DNA of 64,000 bases from contig NZ_QMDI01000006.1 of NCBI RefSeq assembly GCF_003336755.1, positions 62,001 to 126,000 on the forward strand. Reading direction: 5' to 3'. Source of the DNA: Elioraea thermophila (ex Habib et al. 2022) (lineage in GTDB: Bacteria; Pseudomonadota; Alphaproteobacteria; Acetobacterales; Acetobacteraceae). A program made the position numbers and the translations under genes. Below are positions 35,489 to 43,684 of this stretch, one piece after another. The notes beneath the pieces were generated by a model. It was given only the letters and a program-made list of their open reading frames with translations. It had not been told where the DNA came from and made no database searches. Numbering within the stretch: the first letter of the stretch is position 1; the number at the start of each line of letters is the position of its first letter.

Positions 35489-36141
35489 GGGCTCTCGTCG
35501 TCGAGGACGACCCCACGATCGCGCAGGGCGTCGCCCGGGCGCTCGTTGAGGCCGGTTTCGTCGTCGACCGCACGGGCGACGGTGAGGAGGCCGAGCATCT
35601 CGGCAGCACCGAACCCTACGACGTCGCGGTGCTCGATCTCGGCCTGCCGGCCCGCGACGGGCTCGCCGTGCTGGAGAGCTGGCGCAAGGCGCGCGCGACC
35701 TTCCCGGTGCTCATCCTCACCGCGCGCGACCGCTGGGCCGACAAGCTCGCGGGCTTCCGGGCCGGAGCAGACGATTACGTGATCAAACCGTTCCGGCTCG
35801 AGGAGGTCGTGCTGCGCGTCCAGGCGCTCGTGCGCCGCGCCGCCGGCCACGCCCAGGCCGTCATCGCCGCGGGCGCGCTCGCCTACGACACGCAGCTCGG
35901 TACCTTCACCCTCGAGGGCATGCCGCTCAAGCTCACCGCCATGGAGCACCGCGTGCTCGCCTACCTGATCCATCGCGCGGGCCGCGTGGTCAGCCGCAGC
36001 GAGCTCGCCGAGCACGTCTATGACGGTGATGCCGACCGCGACTTCAACGCGCTCGAGGTCATCATCGGCCGTCTGCGCCGCAAGATCGGGGCGGACGCGA
36101 TCGAGACCGAGCGCGGGCGCGGCTATCGGCTCCGGCGATGA
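35485..36141 (+). CDS. OmpR/PhoB-family response regulator
   Basis: A 218-residue two-domain transcription factor. The receiver domain has the acidic pocket VVEDDP (E7-D9), the phosphoacceptor D51 in VAVLDLGLP, and the conserved Lys in DYVIKPFR. The C-terminal winged helix (about 125-218) ends LEVIIGRLRRKIGADAIETERGRGYRL, typical of OmpR/PhoB DNA binding. Start and stop overlap by four bases with the preceding PepSY gene and the following kinase gene. By sequence type it is like QseB/FeuP regulators. Its signal is unknown. Confidence 0.95.
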   Translation: MRALVVEDDPTIAQGVARALVEAGFVVDRTGDGEEAEHLGSTEPYDVAVLDLGLPARDGLAVLESWRKARATFPVLILTARDRWADKLAGFRAGADDYVIKPFRLEEVVLRVQALVRRAAGHAQAVIAAGALAYDTQLGTFTLEGMPLKLTAMEHRVLAYLIHRAGRVVSRSELAEHVYDGDADRDFNALEVIIGRLRRKIGADAIETERGRGYRLRR

Positions 36142-37406
36142 TCGGGCTTTTCCGCGCGAGCCTGCGCGCGCGGCTCGGTCTCGTCGCCTGCGTTTCCGTC
36201 GCCGTGGTGCTCGGCGCGAGCGGCCTGTGGCTCGAGCACCGGTTCGGCTCGGTCGTGACGCAGGCCTTCGACCGTCGTCTCGAGACCATTCTGATCGCGA
36301 TCGCCAGCGCGCTTGACGTCGACGACGACACCGGTGCCGTCGTGGTTGCGCACCGTTTGCCCGACCCCCGCTTCGAGGCGGCCCTCTCCGGCTGGTACTG
36401 GGAGGTGGAGGAGGAGGGCGCGGTGATTGCGGCGAGCCGAAGCCTGTGGGGTGGGCGGATCGCGCCGTCGGGTCCCCGCGGCGAGACGTTGCGGATCCTC
36501 GGCCGCGAGGTCCCCTCGCCGGGCGAAGGCGGCCCGCTCATCGTCCGTGTGGCCGCGCCGGAAGCAGCACTTGCCGAGGAGAGGGCGGAGGCGCGCGCGG
36601 TCGTCGTCGCCACTCTCGCTCCGCTGGCCGTGCTGCTGTCCCTGCTCGCCGCCGTGCTCGTCTCGGCCGCGCTCGCTCCGCTGACGAGGCTCGCGCGCGG
36701 GCTCGACGCGGTGCGCCGCGGCGAGACGAAGCGCCTCGCCGCCCCGCCCGAGCGCGAGCTCGCCCCCTTCGCGGAAGCGGTGAATGGCTTGCTCGAGTCG
36801 CACGAGGTCACGCTGGCGCGCGCGCGCAGTGCCGCAGCCGATCTGTCGCATGCGCTGAAGACGCCGCTCGCCGCACTCGCGACCTTGCCGGACCCGGACG
36901 GCAGGATCGCCGACCAGGTCGAGCGCATGCGGCGCCTGACCGAACGCCACCTCGCGCGGGCGCGCATCGCCGGAACCGCGTACGGCGAACGGACGCCGGC
37001 ACGACGCGTGCTCGAGGATCTGCTCGTGGTGATGCGGCGCATCCACCCGCACGTGGCCTTCACCCTGGAGGGGCCGGAGGCGCAGGTCGCAGTGGAGACG
37101 GCCGATCTCGAGGAGATGCTGGGCGCCCTGCTCGACAACGCCGGCAAGTGGGCGGCGCGATCGGTTCGCGCCAGGATCGTTCCCGCCGGGCGACAGGTGA
37201 CGATTGCGATCGAGGATGACGGTCCTGGCCTCGCCGACGCCGAGGCCGCGCGGGCGCGGGGCGTGAGCCTCGATCGCCGGCGTGCCGGGTCGGGGCTCGG
37301 CCTCGCTGTGGTCGACGAGATCGCCGCCCTCTACGGCGCCACCCTTCGCCTGGGCCGCAGCGACGCCGGCGGGCTTGCCGCCGCCCTCGACCTGCCTGCG
37401 GCATGA
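36138..37406 (+). CDS. Sensor histidine kinase
   Basis: A 422-residue membrane kinase. Helix one (about 12-32) and helix two (about 155-180) bracket a small periplasmic sensor region. The dimerisation segment has the phosphoacceptor H238 in ADLSHALKTPLAAL. The ATP domain shows the N box LLDNAGKWA, G1 EDDGPGLAD, and G2 GSGLGLAVVDEI. The SHALKTPL form is that of the PhoQ/FeuQ/QseC-like group. It partners the preceding response regulator and overlaps the next hydrolase gene by four bases, so all four genes are likely one transcript. Confidence 0.94.
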   Translation: MIGLFRASLRARLGLVACVSVAVVLGASGLWLEHRFGSVVTQAFDRRLETILIAIASALDVDDDTGAVVVAHRLPDPRFEAALSGWYWEVEEEGAVIAASRSLWGGRIAPSGPRGETLRILGREVPSPGEGGPLIVRVAAPEAALAEERAEARAVVVATLAPLAVLLSLLAAVLVSAALAPLTRLARGLDAVRRGETKRLAAPPERELAPFAEAVNGLLESHEVTLARARSAAADLSHALKTPLAALATLPDPDGRIADQVERMRRLTERHLARARIAGTAYGERTPARRVLEDLLVVMRRIHPHVAFTLEGPEAQVAVETADLEEMLGALLDNAGKWAARSVRARIVPAGRQVTIAIEDDGPGLADAEAARARGVSLDRRRAGSGLGLAVVDEIAALYGATLRLGRSDAGGLAAALDLPAA

Positions 37407-38392
37407 TATCCGGCCCTCCTCCCTTCCGGCCGCGCCCACCGTGGCTGACGGGCGATCTGCAGACCGTGCGCAATACGCTGTTCCGCGACGCGCCCGACCC
37501 GGGCCCCTTCGCGCGGCTGTGGCTTCCTCTGCCGGATGGCGACGCGCTCGCCGCGGCCCTGCACGAGGGCCGGGATGACCGCCCGCTCGTCGTGCTCATT
37601 CACGGGCTCTGCGGCTGCGAGGACAGCCAGTACATGCGCCGGACGGCCGCCTTCTGGCGGGCGCGTGGGCACGGCGTGCTGCGGCTCAACCTGCGCGGGT
37701 CGGCCCCGTCGCGGCCGCGGTCGCGGCGGCAGTACCACGCCGGGGCGGGGGACGACATCCTGCACGCCCTGGCCGGGCTCGAGTCCCGCACGATCCGTTC
37801 CGGCATCGTGCTCGTCGGGTTTTCGCTCGGCGGCACGCAGCTGCTGAACGCCCTCGCCCGGCCCGAGGCGCGCGACCTTCCCTTCCGCGCCGCCGCCACG
37901 GTCTGCTCGCCCGTGCTGCTCGCCCCCGTCGCGCGCCGGGTGATGGCGCGGCGGAACGCGCTCTACCATGCCTGGCTTCTCGCCTTGATGAAGCGGGAGG
38001 CGGAGGCGCTCGCCGCCCACATCCCGCCCGACCTTCTCGCCGCCGCCCGCGCCGCGCGCACCGTCTATGCCTTCGACGACGGCTATGTGGCGCCGATGGC
38101 GGGCTACGCCGGAGCGGACGACTACTACGACCGCTGCGGCCTGCCGCCGCGCCTTACCGCCATCGCGACCCCCACCCTCTGCCTCACCGCCGTGGACGAC
38201 CCCTGGGTGCCGGCGGAGACCTATCGTGCCATCGCGTGGGACGCGAACCCGCGCGTTCGCCCGCTCGTCGCGGCGGGTGGCGGGCATGTCGGCTTCCACG
38301 ACTCCGTGCGCGACGGCACCTGGGCGGATCGCGCGATCGCAGCCTGGGTTCAGGAGGTGCTTGGCGACAGCACCGCCGCGATCGCGGCGTAG
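37403..38392 (+). CDS. YheT/EMB8-type alpha/beta hydrolase
   Basis: A 329-residue hydrolase. The N-terminus contains the family motif [10 protein letters not shown]. The oxyanion strand is [28 protein letters not shown] is the NxRG motif typical of YheT. The nucleophile is in [13 protein letters not shown], the acid in [10 protein letters not shown], and His in GGGHVGFHD. The substrate is unknown. It overlaps the histidine kinase gene by four bases. Its last ~43 bases overlap the 3' end of the convergent kinase gene on the other strand. Confidence 0.9.
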   Translation: MISGPPPFRPRPPWLTGDLQTVRNTLFRDAPDPGPFARLWLPLPDGDALAAALHEGRDDRPLVVLIHGLCGCEDSQYMRRTAAFWRARGHGVLRLNLRGSAPSRPRSRRQYHAGAGDDILHALAGLESRTIRSGIVLVGFSLGGTQLLNALARPEARDLPFRAAATVCSPVLLAPVARRVMARRNALYHAWLLALMKREAEALAAHIPPDLLAAARAARTVYAFDDGYVAPMAGYAGADDYYDRCGLPPRLTAIATPTLCLTAVDDPWVPAETYRAIAWDANPRVRPLVAAGGGHVGFHDSVRDGTWADRAIAAWVQEVLGDSTAAIAA

Positions 38393-39231
38393 CCGCGCTC
38401 ATTGCGCCCGTCCTCGATCGCCCACACGGTCTTCAGCACCGCGATCGCGAACGCCCACGCCGCAAGCCGCGCGCGGTCGGCGGCGAGGCGTTCGGCAAGA
38501 CGGCCGAGACGACGGTCGAGCAGGCGCGGGAGATGATCGAGACGGGCAAGGAACGACACCGGCTCGCAAAGGGCGGAGGCGGGATCGAACAGCGGGTCGC
38601 CCGTCGCCCCGATCGGGTCGATCGCCCGCCAGGCCTCGCCGTCGGCGAGGATGTTGCCGTGGTGGAGATCGCCGTGGATCAGGCTGGGTGCCGGCGCCGA
38701 AGCCGCGAGCTCACGCCAGAGCCCGAGTGCCCGATCGCGAAACTGCGCCTCAAGCCGCGGATCGCGGCAGGCGGCGATCGCCCGCCACCAGCCGTGGGCA
38801 TCGGCCAGCACCGCGCCCTCAGGCGGCGGGCGACGCAAGGCGAGTGAAACCTCCGCCACTGTCACCGTCGCCTCGTCGTCGCGCCCCGCCGGGCAGAGGG
38901 CGGCGAGCGGCGTGCCGGGTGCGAGGCGTTCGAGGAGAAGCGCGCCGCGGTCGGGGTCGGCGCGCAGCAGACGCACGGCACCGCGCCCCGCCCATGCGGC
39001 GAGGGCCGCCGCCTGCGCCGCCACCCCCTGGCCCGGCTTCTCCAGTTTCAGCACGGCGGGCGTGCCGTTTTCCGCGAGCGACGCCGCCCGCACCAGCCCC
39101 TGAGTCGAACAGCCCAAGGGCGCGCCGAGTGCGAGCCCCCACTCGCGCGCGATCGCCCCCGCCCGCGTCGGCAAGGCCGCCCGCCACTCTTGCGGGCCCG
39201 GGCGCGAGCGTGGAGGCTCCTCCCGTTTCAC
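38350..39231 (-). CDS. Aminoglycoside phosphotransferase, APH(6)/streptomycin 6-kinase-like
   Basis: A 293-residue protein-kinase-like phosphotransferase. The N-terminal lobe has [10 protein letters not shown] with the ATP-binding Lys. [17 protein letters not shown] follows. The catalytic loop is [15 protein letters not shown] and the metal motif [17 protein letters not shown]. The HHGN plus IDP pattern fits the APH(6) family (PF04655). It may phosphorylate a native metabolite; resistance cannot be claimed from sequence. The GTG start at 39231 has a GGAG five bases upstream provided by the same palindrome that serves the divergent thioesterase. Confidence 0.82.
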   Translation of the reverse strand: MKREEPPRSRPGPQEWRAALPTRAGAIAREWGLALGAPLGCSTQGLVRAASLAENGTPAVLKLEKPGQGVAAQAAALAAWAGRGAVRLLRADPDRGALLLERLAPGTPLAALCPAGRDDEATVTVAEVSLALRRPPPEGAVLADAHGWWRAIAACRDPRLEAQFRDRALGLWRELAASAPAPSLIHGDLHHGNILADGEAWRAIDPIGATGDPLFDPASALCEPVSFLARLDHLPRLLDRRLGRLAERLAADRARLAAWAFAIAVLKTVWAIEDGRNERGYAAIAAVLSPSTS

Positions 39232-39240
39232 GGAGGCTCC
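39232..39240. promoter_or_regulatory. Shared Shine-Dalgarno palindrome for two divergent genes
   Basis: The 9-base GGAGGCTCC provides GGAGG seven bases before the thioesterase ATG on the plus strand. Read on the minus strand it provides GGAG five bases before the GTG of the APH(6)-like gene. Only 12 bases separate the two start codons. A second copy of the same element (GGAGGCTCCTC) lies about 21 bases to the left, within the kinase coding region. Confidence 0.6.
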
Positions 39241-39243
39241 TCG

Positions 39244-39684
39244 ATGACGAAACGGATCGGCACCCGCGCCGAGTACCGCTGGTTCCTCGCGATCCCCACC
39301 CGCTGGATGGACAACGACGCCTTCGGTCACGTCAACAACGTGGTCTACTACTCGTGGTTCGACACCGCGGTCGCCCGCTTCCTGATGGACACGGGTGCCC
39401 TGCAGCCGCTCGCCTCGGAGATCGTCGGCTACGTCGTCGAGACCCAGTGCCGCTACTTCGCCCCCGTCGCCTTCCCCGAGACGGTGACGGCGGGCTTGCG
39501 CGTGGCGCGCATCGGCAACACCTCTGTCCGTTACGAGATCGGCATCTTTCGCGAGCAGGATGATCGCGCCGCCGCTGAGGGCCACTTCATCCACGCCTAC
39601 GTGACGAAGGCGACGAACCGACCGACCCCGATCCCCGAGGCGATGCGCGCCGTGCTCGCCCGTTTCCTGGCGGAGACCGCCTAA
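39244..39684 (+). CDS. Acyl-CoA thioesterase (4HBT hotdog family)
   Basis: A 146-residue hotdog-fold thioesterase. The motif [20 protein letters not shown] contains the catalytic Asp of 4-hydroxybenzoyl-CoA-type enzymes. [18 protein letters not shown] and the terminal ARFLAETA are typical. The ATG has a GGAGG Shine-Dalgarno. Substrate chain length is not predictable. Its stop overlaps the end of the convergent DUF1489 gene by four bases. Confidence 0.92.
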   Translation: MTKRIGTRAEYRWFLAIPTRWMDNDAFGHVNNVVYYSWFDTAVARFLMDTGALQPLASEIVGYVVETQCRYFAPVAFPETVTAGLRVARIGNTSVRYEIGIFREQDDRAAAEGHFIHAYVTKATNRPTPIPEAMRAVLARFLAETA

Positions 39685-40109
39685 AGCAGGCCGAGGGCAG
39701 CGAGTTCGCGCCGCATCTCCGCCGGCATGGCCTCGAACCCGGCTTGCGACTCGGCCAAGCCGCGCGGCCGATCGCGCGGCGCCTCGCCGGCCTCGAGATA
39801 GCGCCAGCCCTGGAACGGCTTCACCGCGCGGGGTTCCACGGGCACGAGGTCCGGGTCGAGCTCCAGCGCGCAACAGGCCGAGCCGTCGTCCCAAACGTCT
39901 GGGCGGATGGCGAGGATGCGTTGGCGCACCTGCACGAAGCCGCCGATCACCCAATAGATCGACCCGCCCGCCGTGATCTCCTCGGCCCGCTTCGGCATCA
40001 CGCGCGTCTGGTGCCGAAGCGGCGGGTCGGTCCGTGCGCGCAGGGCCTGACGGGCGGCGAGCTCTTCGACCGAGGAGACGCCGACCGCGAGCTTGATCAG
40101 GTGGAGCAT
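39681..40109 (-). CDS. DUF1489 family protein
   Basis: A 142-residue soluble protein with the DUF1489 pattern: MLHLIKLAVGVSSVEEL at the N-terminus, a RHQTRVMPKRAEEI segment, GGSIYWVIGGFVQVRQRIL, and AVKPFQGWRYL. The family is conserved in alphaproteobacteria and has no known function. Length is as expected. Confidence 0.92.
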   Translation of the reverse strand: MLHLIKLAVGVSSVEELAARQALRARTDPPLRHQTRVMPKRAEEITAGGSIYWVIGGFVQVRQRILAIRPDVWDDGSACCALELDPDLVPVEPRAVKPFQGWRYLEAGEAPRDRPRGLAESQAGFEAMPAEMRRELAALGLL

Positions 40110-40303
40110 GCGGCAGGAGGTGCGCGCCGGCGTCGTTCCGGCAAGGGGGCGGCCTCGACCTCGGCCGAAGCCTGCGAGGGCGGTGTGGGCCGCGCGTCAA
40201 GTTCCGCCGTCGCGGCCAGCGGCTGCGCGGCACCGGAGGGGCCGGCCGCGAGCCAAGCCCCCAGCATCGCCGCCCACAACGAGGTCATCCGCCATCCCTG
40301 CAT
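40097..40303 (-). CDS. Possible small exported Pro/Arg-rich protein
   Basis: A 68-residue frame starting at ATG 40303 with a good signal-peptide profile (MTSLWAAMLGAWLAAGPSGA) followed by an Ala/Pro/Arg-rich tail. It overlaps the DUF1489 start by 13 bases on the same strand. No homologue recognised. The signal-like start is the only support; GC-rich chance frames can look similar. Confidence 0.35.
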   Translation of the reverse strand: MQGWRMTSLWAAMLGAWLAAGPSGAAQPLAATAELDARPTPPSQASAEVEAAPLPERRRRAPPAACST

Positions 40304-40437
40304 GATCGAAGCCTCGCGCACGATCGTGGCGAAGTCGCGGCCCCGCGAGGGTGATCCGGCGCACAGGTCGTGACATCGCCGTGACCAGAGCGGGCCCCCG
40401 GGCTGTGCGGCGCAGCACCTCGTGCCATCTCTCGCCC

Positions 40438-42813
40438 ATGCGCGCGCTGGTCCGCTGGAGTCGCCGGCTCACCGTCGGCCTCGTTTGCCTCGTCCTTCTC
40501 CTCGCCGGCGGCCTTGTCGCCGCGTTCCGCCTCACCCTGCCGCCCGAACGCAACGAGGTGGCGATCCCGGGCCTCGCGTCCCCCGTCGAGATCACGCTCG
40601 ACCCCCACGGCATTCCCTGGATCCGCGCCGGCTCGGCGGAAGACGCCTACGCCGCGCTCGGCTACGTGCATGCGCGCGACAGGCTGTTCCAGATGGAGCT
40701 GATGCGCCGGGGCGGTGCCGGGCGGCTCGCCGAAGTGATCGGGCCGATGGGGCTGAGGCTGGATCGCTTCTCCCGCCTCCTCGGCCTCGAGGCGAAGGCG
40801 GAGGCCGATCTCGCCGCCCTGCCCGAAGAGACGCGGGCCGCGCTCGCCGCCTATGCGCGCGGGGTGAATGCCTGGATCGCCGAGCGGGGCATGGCCGCGG
40901 CACCCGAGTTCCTGCTGCTCGGCATCCGCCCGGAGCCCTGGCGCGAAACGGATTCGCTCCTCTGGGGCAAGGTGATGGGGTTGTTGCTGACAGGCAACAT
41001 GCGCACCGAGCTCGCGCGGCTCGCGCTCGCCACTCGGCTGCCGCGCGAGCGCATCGACGAGCTCTGGCCGCGCGACACCACGCCCGGCTCACCCGTCGCC
41101 GCCGCTCCGCTTCCCGCTATCGATCCCGACCACGTGGCCCGCGTGCTCGCCGCCCTGCCCGCGTTCGGCGAGGACGCGCCGCACCCGTCCTCGGCCTCCA
41201 ACATCTGGGCGGTGGACGGGAGGCACACGGCGAGCGGCAAGCCGCTGCTCGCCAATGATCCGCATCTCGCGCTGGTCGCACCCGGCCCGTTTCATCTCGC
41301 GCGAGTCGAGGCACCCGGGCTCAGCCTCGCCGGCGGCTTCGCGCCGGGCGTGCCGTTCCTCCTGCTCGGCCACAACGGCCACATCGCCTGGGGCTTCACC
41401 ACCACCCACTCCGACACCCAGGACGTGTTCGTCGAACGCCTGGTGGACGAGGAGCACTACCTCACGCCCGATGGTCCCCGCCCGTTTCGAGTGCGCGAGG
41501 AGCGGATCCGCGTGCGGTTCGGCGACGACGTGATCTTGCGCGTGCGCGAGACGCGCAACGGGCCGGTGATCTCCGATCTTGACCCGAATCCGGGCACGCC
41601 CGAGGGCCATGTGCTCGCCGTGCGCATGGCCCTCCTCGAGCCGGGCGACGCCTCGGCCACCGCCATTCACCGCCTCAACGCCGCGCGCGACCTCGACGAG
41701 GCGGAGGCCGCGTTGCGGCGGATCGCGGCACCCCAACAGAACATCGTCGTCGCCGACCGCGCCGGCCGCATCGGCATGTTCCTCCCCGCCAAGATCCCCA
41801 TCCGCCGCGCAGGCGACGGCTCCTTCCCCGTGCCCGGCTGGGACGGCAGCCACGATTGGGTGGGCTTCGCGCCGTACGAGGCCTTGCCGCGCTTCGTCGA
41901 CCCGCCTTCGGGGCGTCTCGTCAACGCCAACAACCGCGTGGTGCCGGACGACTTTCCCGTCTGGCTGACGCGCGACTGGTGGGGTGATTTCCGCTTCCGC
42001 CGCATCGTCGAGCGCCTCGATGCGCACCCTGGGCCGCTCGACGCCGCAGCGATGGCGGCGATCCAGCTCGACATCGTCTCGGCCGCCGCACGCGAGCTCA
42101 TGCCCCTGATGTTGCGCGCCGAGCCGCGCTCTACTCCCGCGCGCGAGGCTCATGCCCTGCTTTCGGCCTGGGACGGGGCGATGCGGGCGGACCGGCCGGA
42201 GCCCCTCCTCTATCACGCCTGGCGGGCCGCTTTCCGTCGCCTGCTGGCGGACCGCGCGCTGGGAGCGGAGGCCGAGGCCTTCCGGGAGACCTCTGCCGAG
42301 TTCCAGCTCTTCGTGCTCCGACGCGGCGCGCATTGGTGCGGGGCGGGCGAGGATCCGTGCCGTGATTTGCTCGCGGAGGCGCTCGAGCAGGCGATCGAAT
42401 CGCTGAGGGAACGGTTTGGCGCGCGGCCGATGGCCGAGTGGCGCTGGGGCGAGGCGCATGTCGCCGGCTTCGGCCATCCCTTGCTGCGCTTCGTGCCGGG
42501 CCTTGCTGCCCGCTTCGGGGCGCGCATGGAAAGCCCTGGCGATGGCGAGACGGTGCTGCGCGCGGGCTTCCGGGGGACGGGTCGGGCGGCCTTCGAGAAC
42601 ATCCACGGCCCGGCCTTCCGTGCCGTCTACGATCTTGCCGACCTCGACCGGTCGCTGTTCGTCGTCGCCCCCGGCCAGTCGGGCCACCCCGCGAGCCCCC
42701 ACTTTCGTGACCTTGCGCCCCTCTGGCTCGCCGGCGGCACCCTCACCATCCCCCCCGAACCGTCCGCCGTCACCGGCCGTCTTCGCTTGGTGCCCGAGCG
42801 CGGCGGTGGGTAA
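40438..42813 (+). CDS. Penicillin acylase family protein (Ntn hydrolase)
   Basis: A 791-residue periplasmic or membrane-anchored Ntn hydrolase made as a precursor. An N-terminal anchor/signal lies at 10-30. The alpha part contains GIPWIRAGSAEDAYAALGYVHARDRLFQ split across the usual block. The predicted autocatalytic nucleophile is S254 in SSASNIWAVDG. The beta chain continues with LLANDPHLAL, GHNGHIAWGFTTTHSDTQD, and RLVNANNRVV. Family members cleave amide bonds in beta-lactams, N-acylhomoserine lactones or other acyl amides; the substrate is not predictable. The ATG at 40438 is chosen at the signal start. Confidence 0.93.
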   Translation: MRALVRWSRRLTVGLVCLVLLLAGGLVAAFRLTLPPERNEVAIPGLASPVEITLDPHGIPWIRAGSAEDAYAALGYVHARDRLFQMELMRRGGAGRLAEVIGPMGLRLDRFSRLLGLEAKAEADLAALPEETRAALAAYARGVNAWIAERGMAAAPEFLLLGIRPEPWRETDSLLWGKVMGLLLTGNMRTELARLALATRLPRERIDELWPRDTTPGSPVAAAPLPAIDPDHVARVLAALPAFGEDAPHPSSASNIWAVDGRHTASGKPLLANDPHLALVAPGPFHLARVEAPGLSLAGGFAPGVPFLLLGHNGHIAWGFTTTHSDTQDVFVERLVDEEHYLTPDGPRPFRVREERIRVRFGDDVILRVRETRNGPVISDLDPNPGTPEGHVLAVRMALLEPGDASATAIHRLNAARDLDEAEAALRRIAAPQQNIVVADRAGRIGMFLPAKIPIRRAGDGSFPVPGWDGSHDWVGFAPYEALPRFVDPPSGRLVNANNRVVPDDFPVWLTRDWWGDFRFRRIVERLDAHPGPLDAAAMAAIQLDIVSAAARELMPLMLRAEPRSTPAREAHALLSAWDGAMRADRPEPLLYHAWRAAFRRLLADRALGAEAEAFRETSAEFQLFVLRRGAHWCGAGEDPCRDLLAEALEQAIESLRERFGARPMAEWRWGEAHVAGFGHPLLRFVPGLAARFGARMESPGDGETVLRAGFRGTGRAAFENIHGPAFRAVYDLADLDRSLFVVAPGQSGHPASPHFRDLAPLWLAGGTLTIPPEPSAVTGRLRLVPERGGG

Positions 42814-42880
42814 CCCGACCCTCGATTGACCGGCGCGGCCCGCTTCCGCTTCACTGCGCGCTCATCGGAGCCGACGCGCG

Positions 42881-43660
42881 ATGCTGCAGAAATCCTTCCG
42901 CCGGCCGCAGTTCTACTACACCACCGCCGCCCTCCCTTGCCCCTACCTGCCCGGGCGGAGCGAGCGGAAAATCGTGACCGAACTCACCGGAGCGGACGCC
43001 GAAGCGCTGCATGACCGGCTCTCGCGCGCGGGCTTCCGGCGCAGCCACAACATCGCCTACGCCCCGGTCTGCCCCGGCTGCCGCGCCTGCATCCCGATCC
43101 GCATCGACGCCCAGGCCTTCCGCCCCTCGCGCACGCAGCGCCGCATTCTCGCGCTGAACGCCGACCTCGAGGGCTTCGAGGTGCCGCCCCGCGCCACCGC
43201 CGAACAGTTCGCCCTCTTCCAGCGCTACCAGGCCGCCCGCCACGGCGACGGCGACATGGCGGCGATGGGCTTCTACGACTACCGCGCCATGGTCGAGGAC
43301 ACGCCGATCGAGACGCTGATCGTCGAGGTGCGCGACCCGGCCGACGCCCTGGTCGCCGCCTGCTTGACGGATCGCGTCTCCGATGGGCTTTCCGCCGTCT
43401 ACTCCTTCTTCGACCCGGCTCTCGCTAGGCGCTCGCTCGGCACCTGGATGATCCTGTGGCTGGTGCGCCGCGCCGTCGCCCTCGATCTTCCTTACGTGTA
43501 TCTCGGCTATTGGGTGCCCGAGAGCCGCAAGATGTCCTACAAGGCGCGCTTCCGCCCCTCCGAAATCCTGTGGGGCGGTGAGTGGCGGGTGCTGACGGAG
43601 GAGGAGGCGGAAAAGGGCCTTCTGCCCGCCGCGCCGCGCGTGACGGTCAGCGCCGGCTGA
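42881..43660 (+). CDS. bpt: Aspartate/glutamate leucyltransferase
   Basis: A 259-residue Leu/Phe-tRNA-protein type transferase of the bacterial ATE1-like group (Bpt), which adds leucine to N-terminal Asp or Glu to mark proteins for the N-end rule pathway. The zinc-type cysteine motif CPGCRACIPIR (about 65-75) follows the early QFYYTTAALPCPYLPG segment. The end includes YLGYWVPESRKMSYKARF, which is a family hallmark. Length is standard. It converges with parC. Confidence 0.95.
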   Translation: MLQKSFRRPQFYYTTAALPCPYLPGRSERKIVTELTGADAEALHDRLSRAGFRRSHNIAYAPVCPGCRACIPIRIDAQAFRPSRTQRRILALNADLEGFEVPPRATAEQFALFQRYQAARHGDGDMAAMGFYDYRAMVEDTPIETLIVEVRDPADALVAACLTDRVSDGLSAVYSFFDPALARRSLGTWMILWLVRRAVALDLPYVYLGYWVPESRKMSYKARFRPSEILWGGEWRVLTEEEAEKGLLPAAPRVTVSAG

Positions 43661-43684
43661 GCCGGGGCGACGAGCCCGCGCGCG

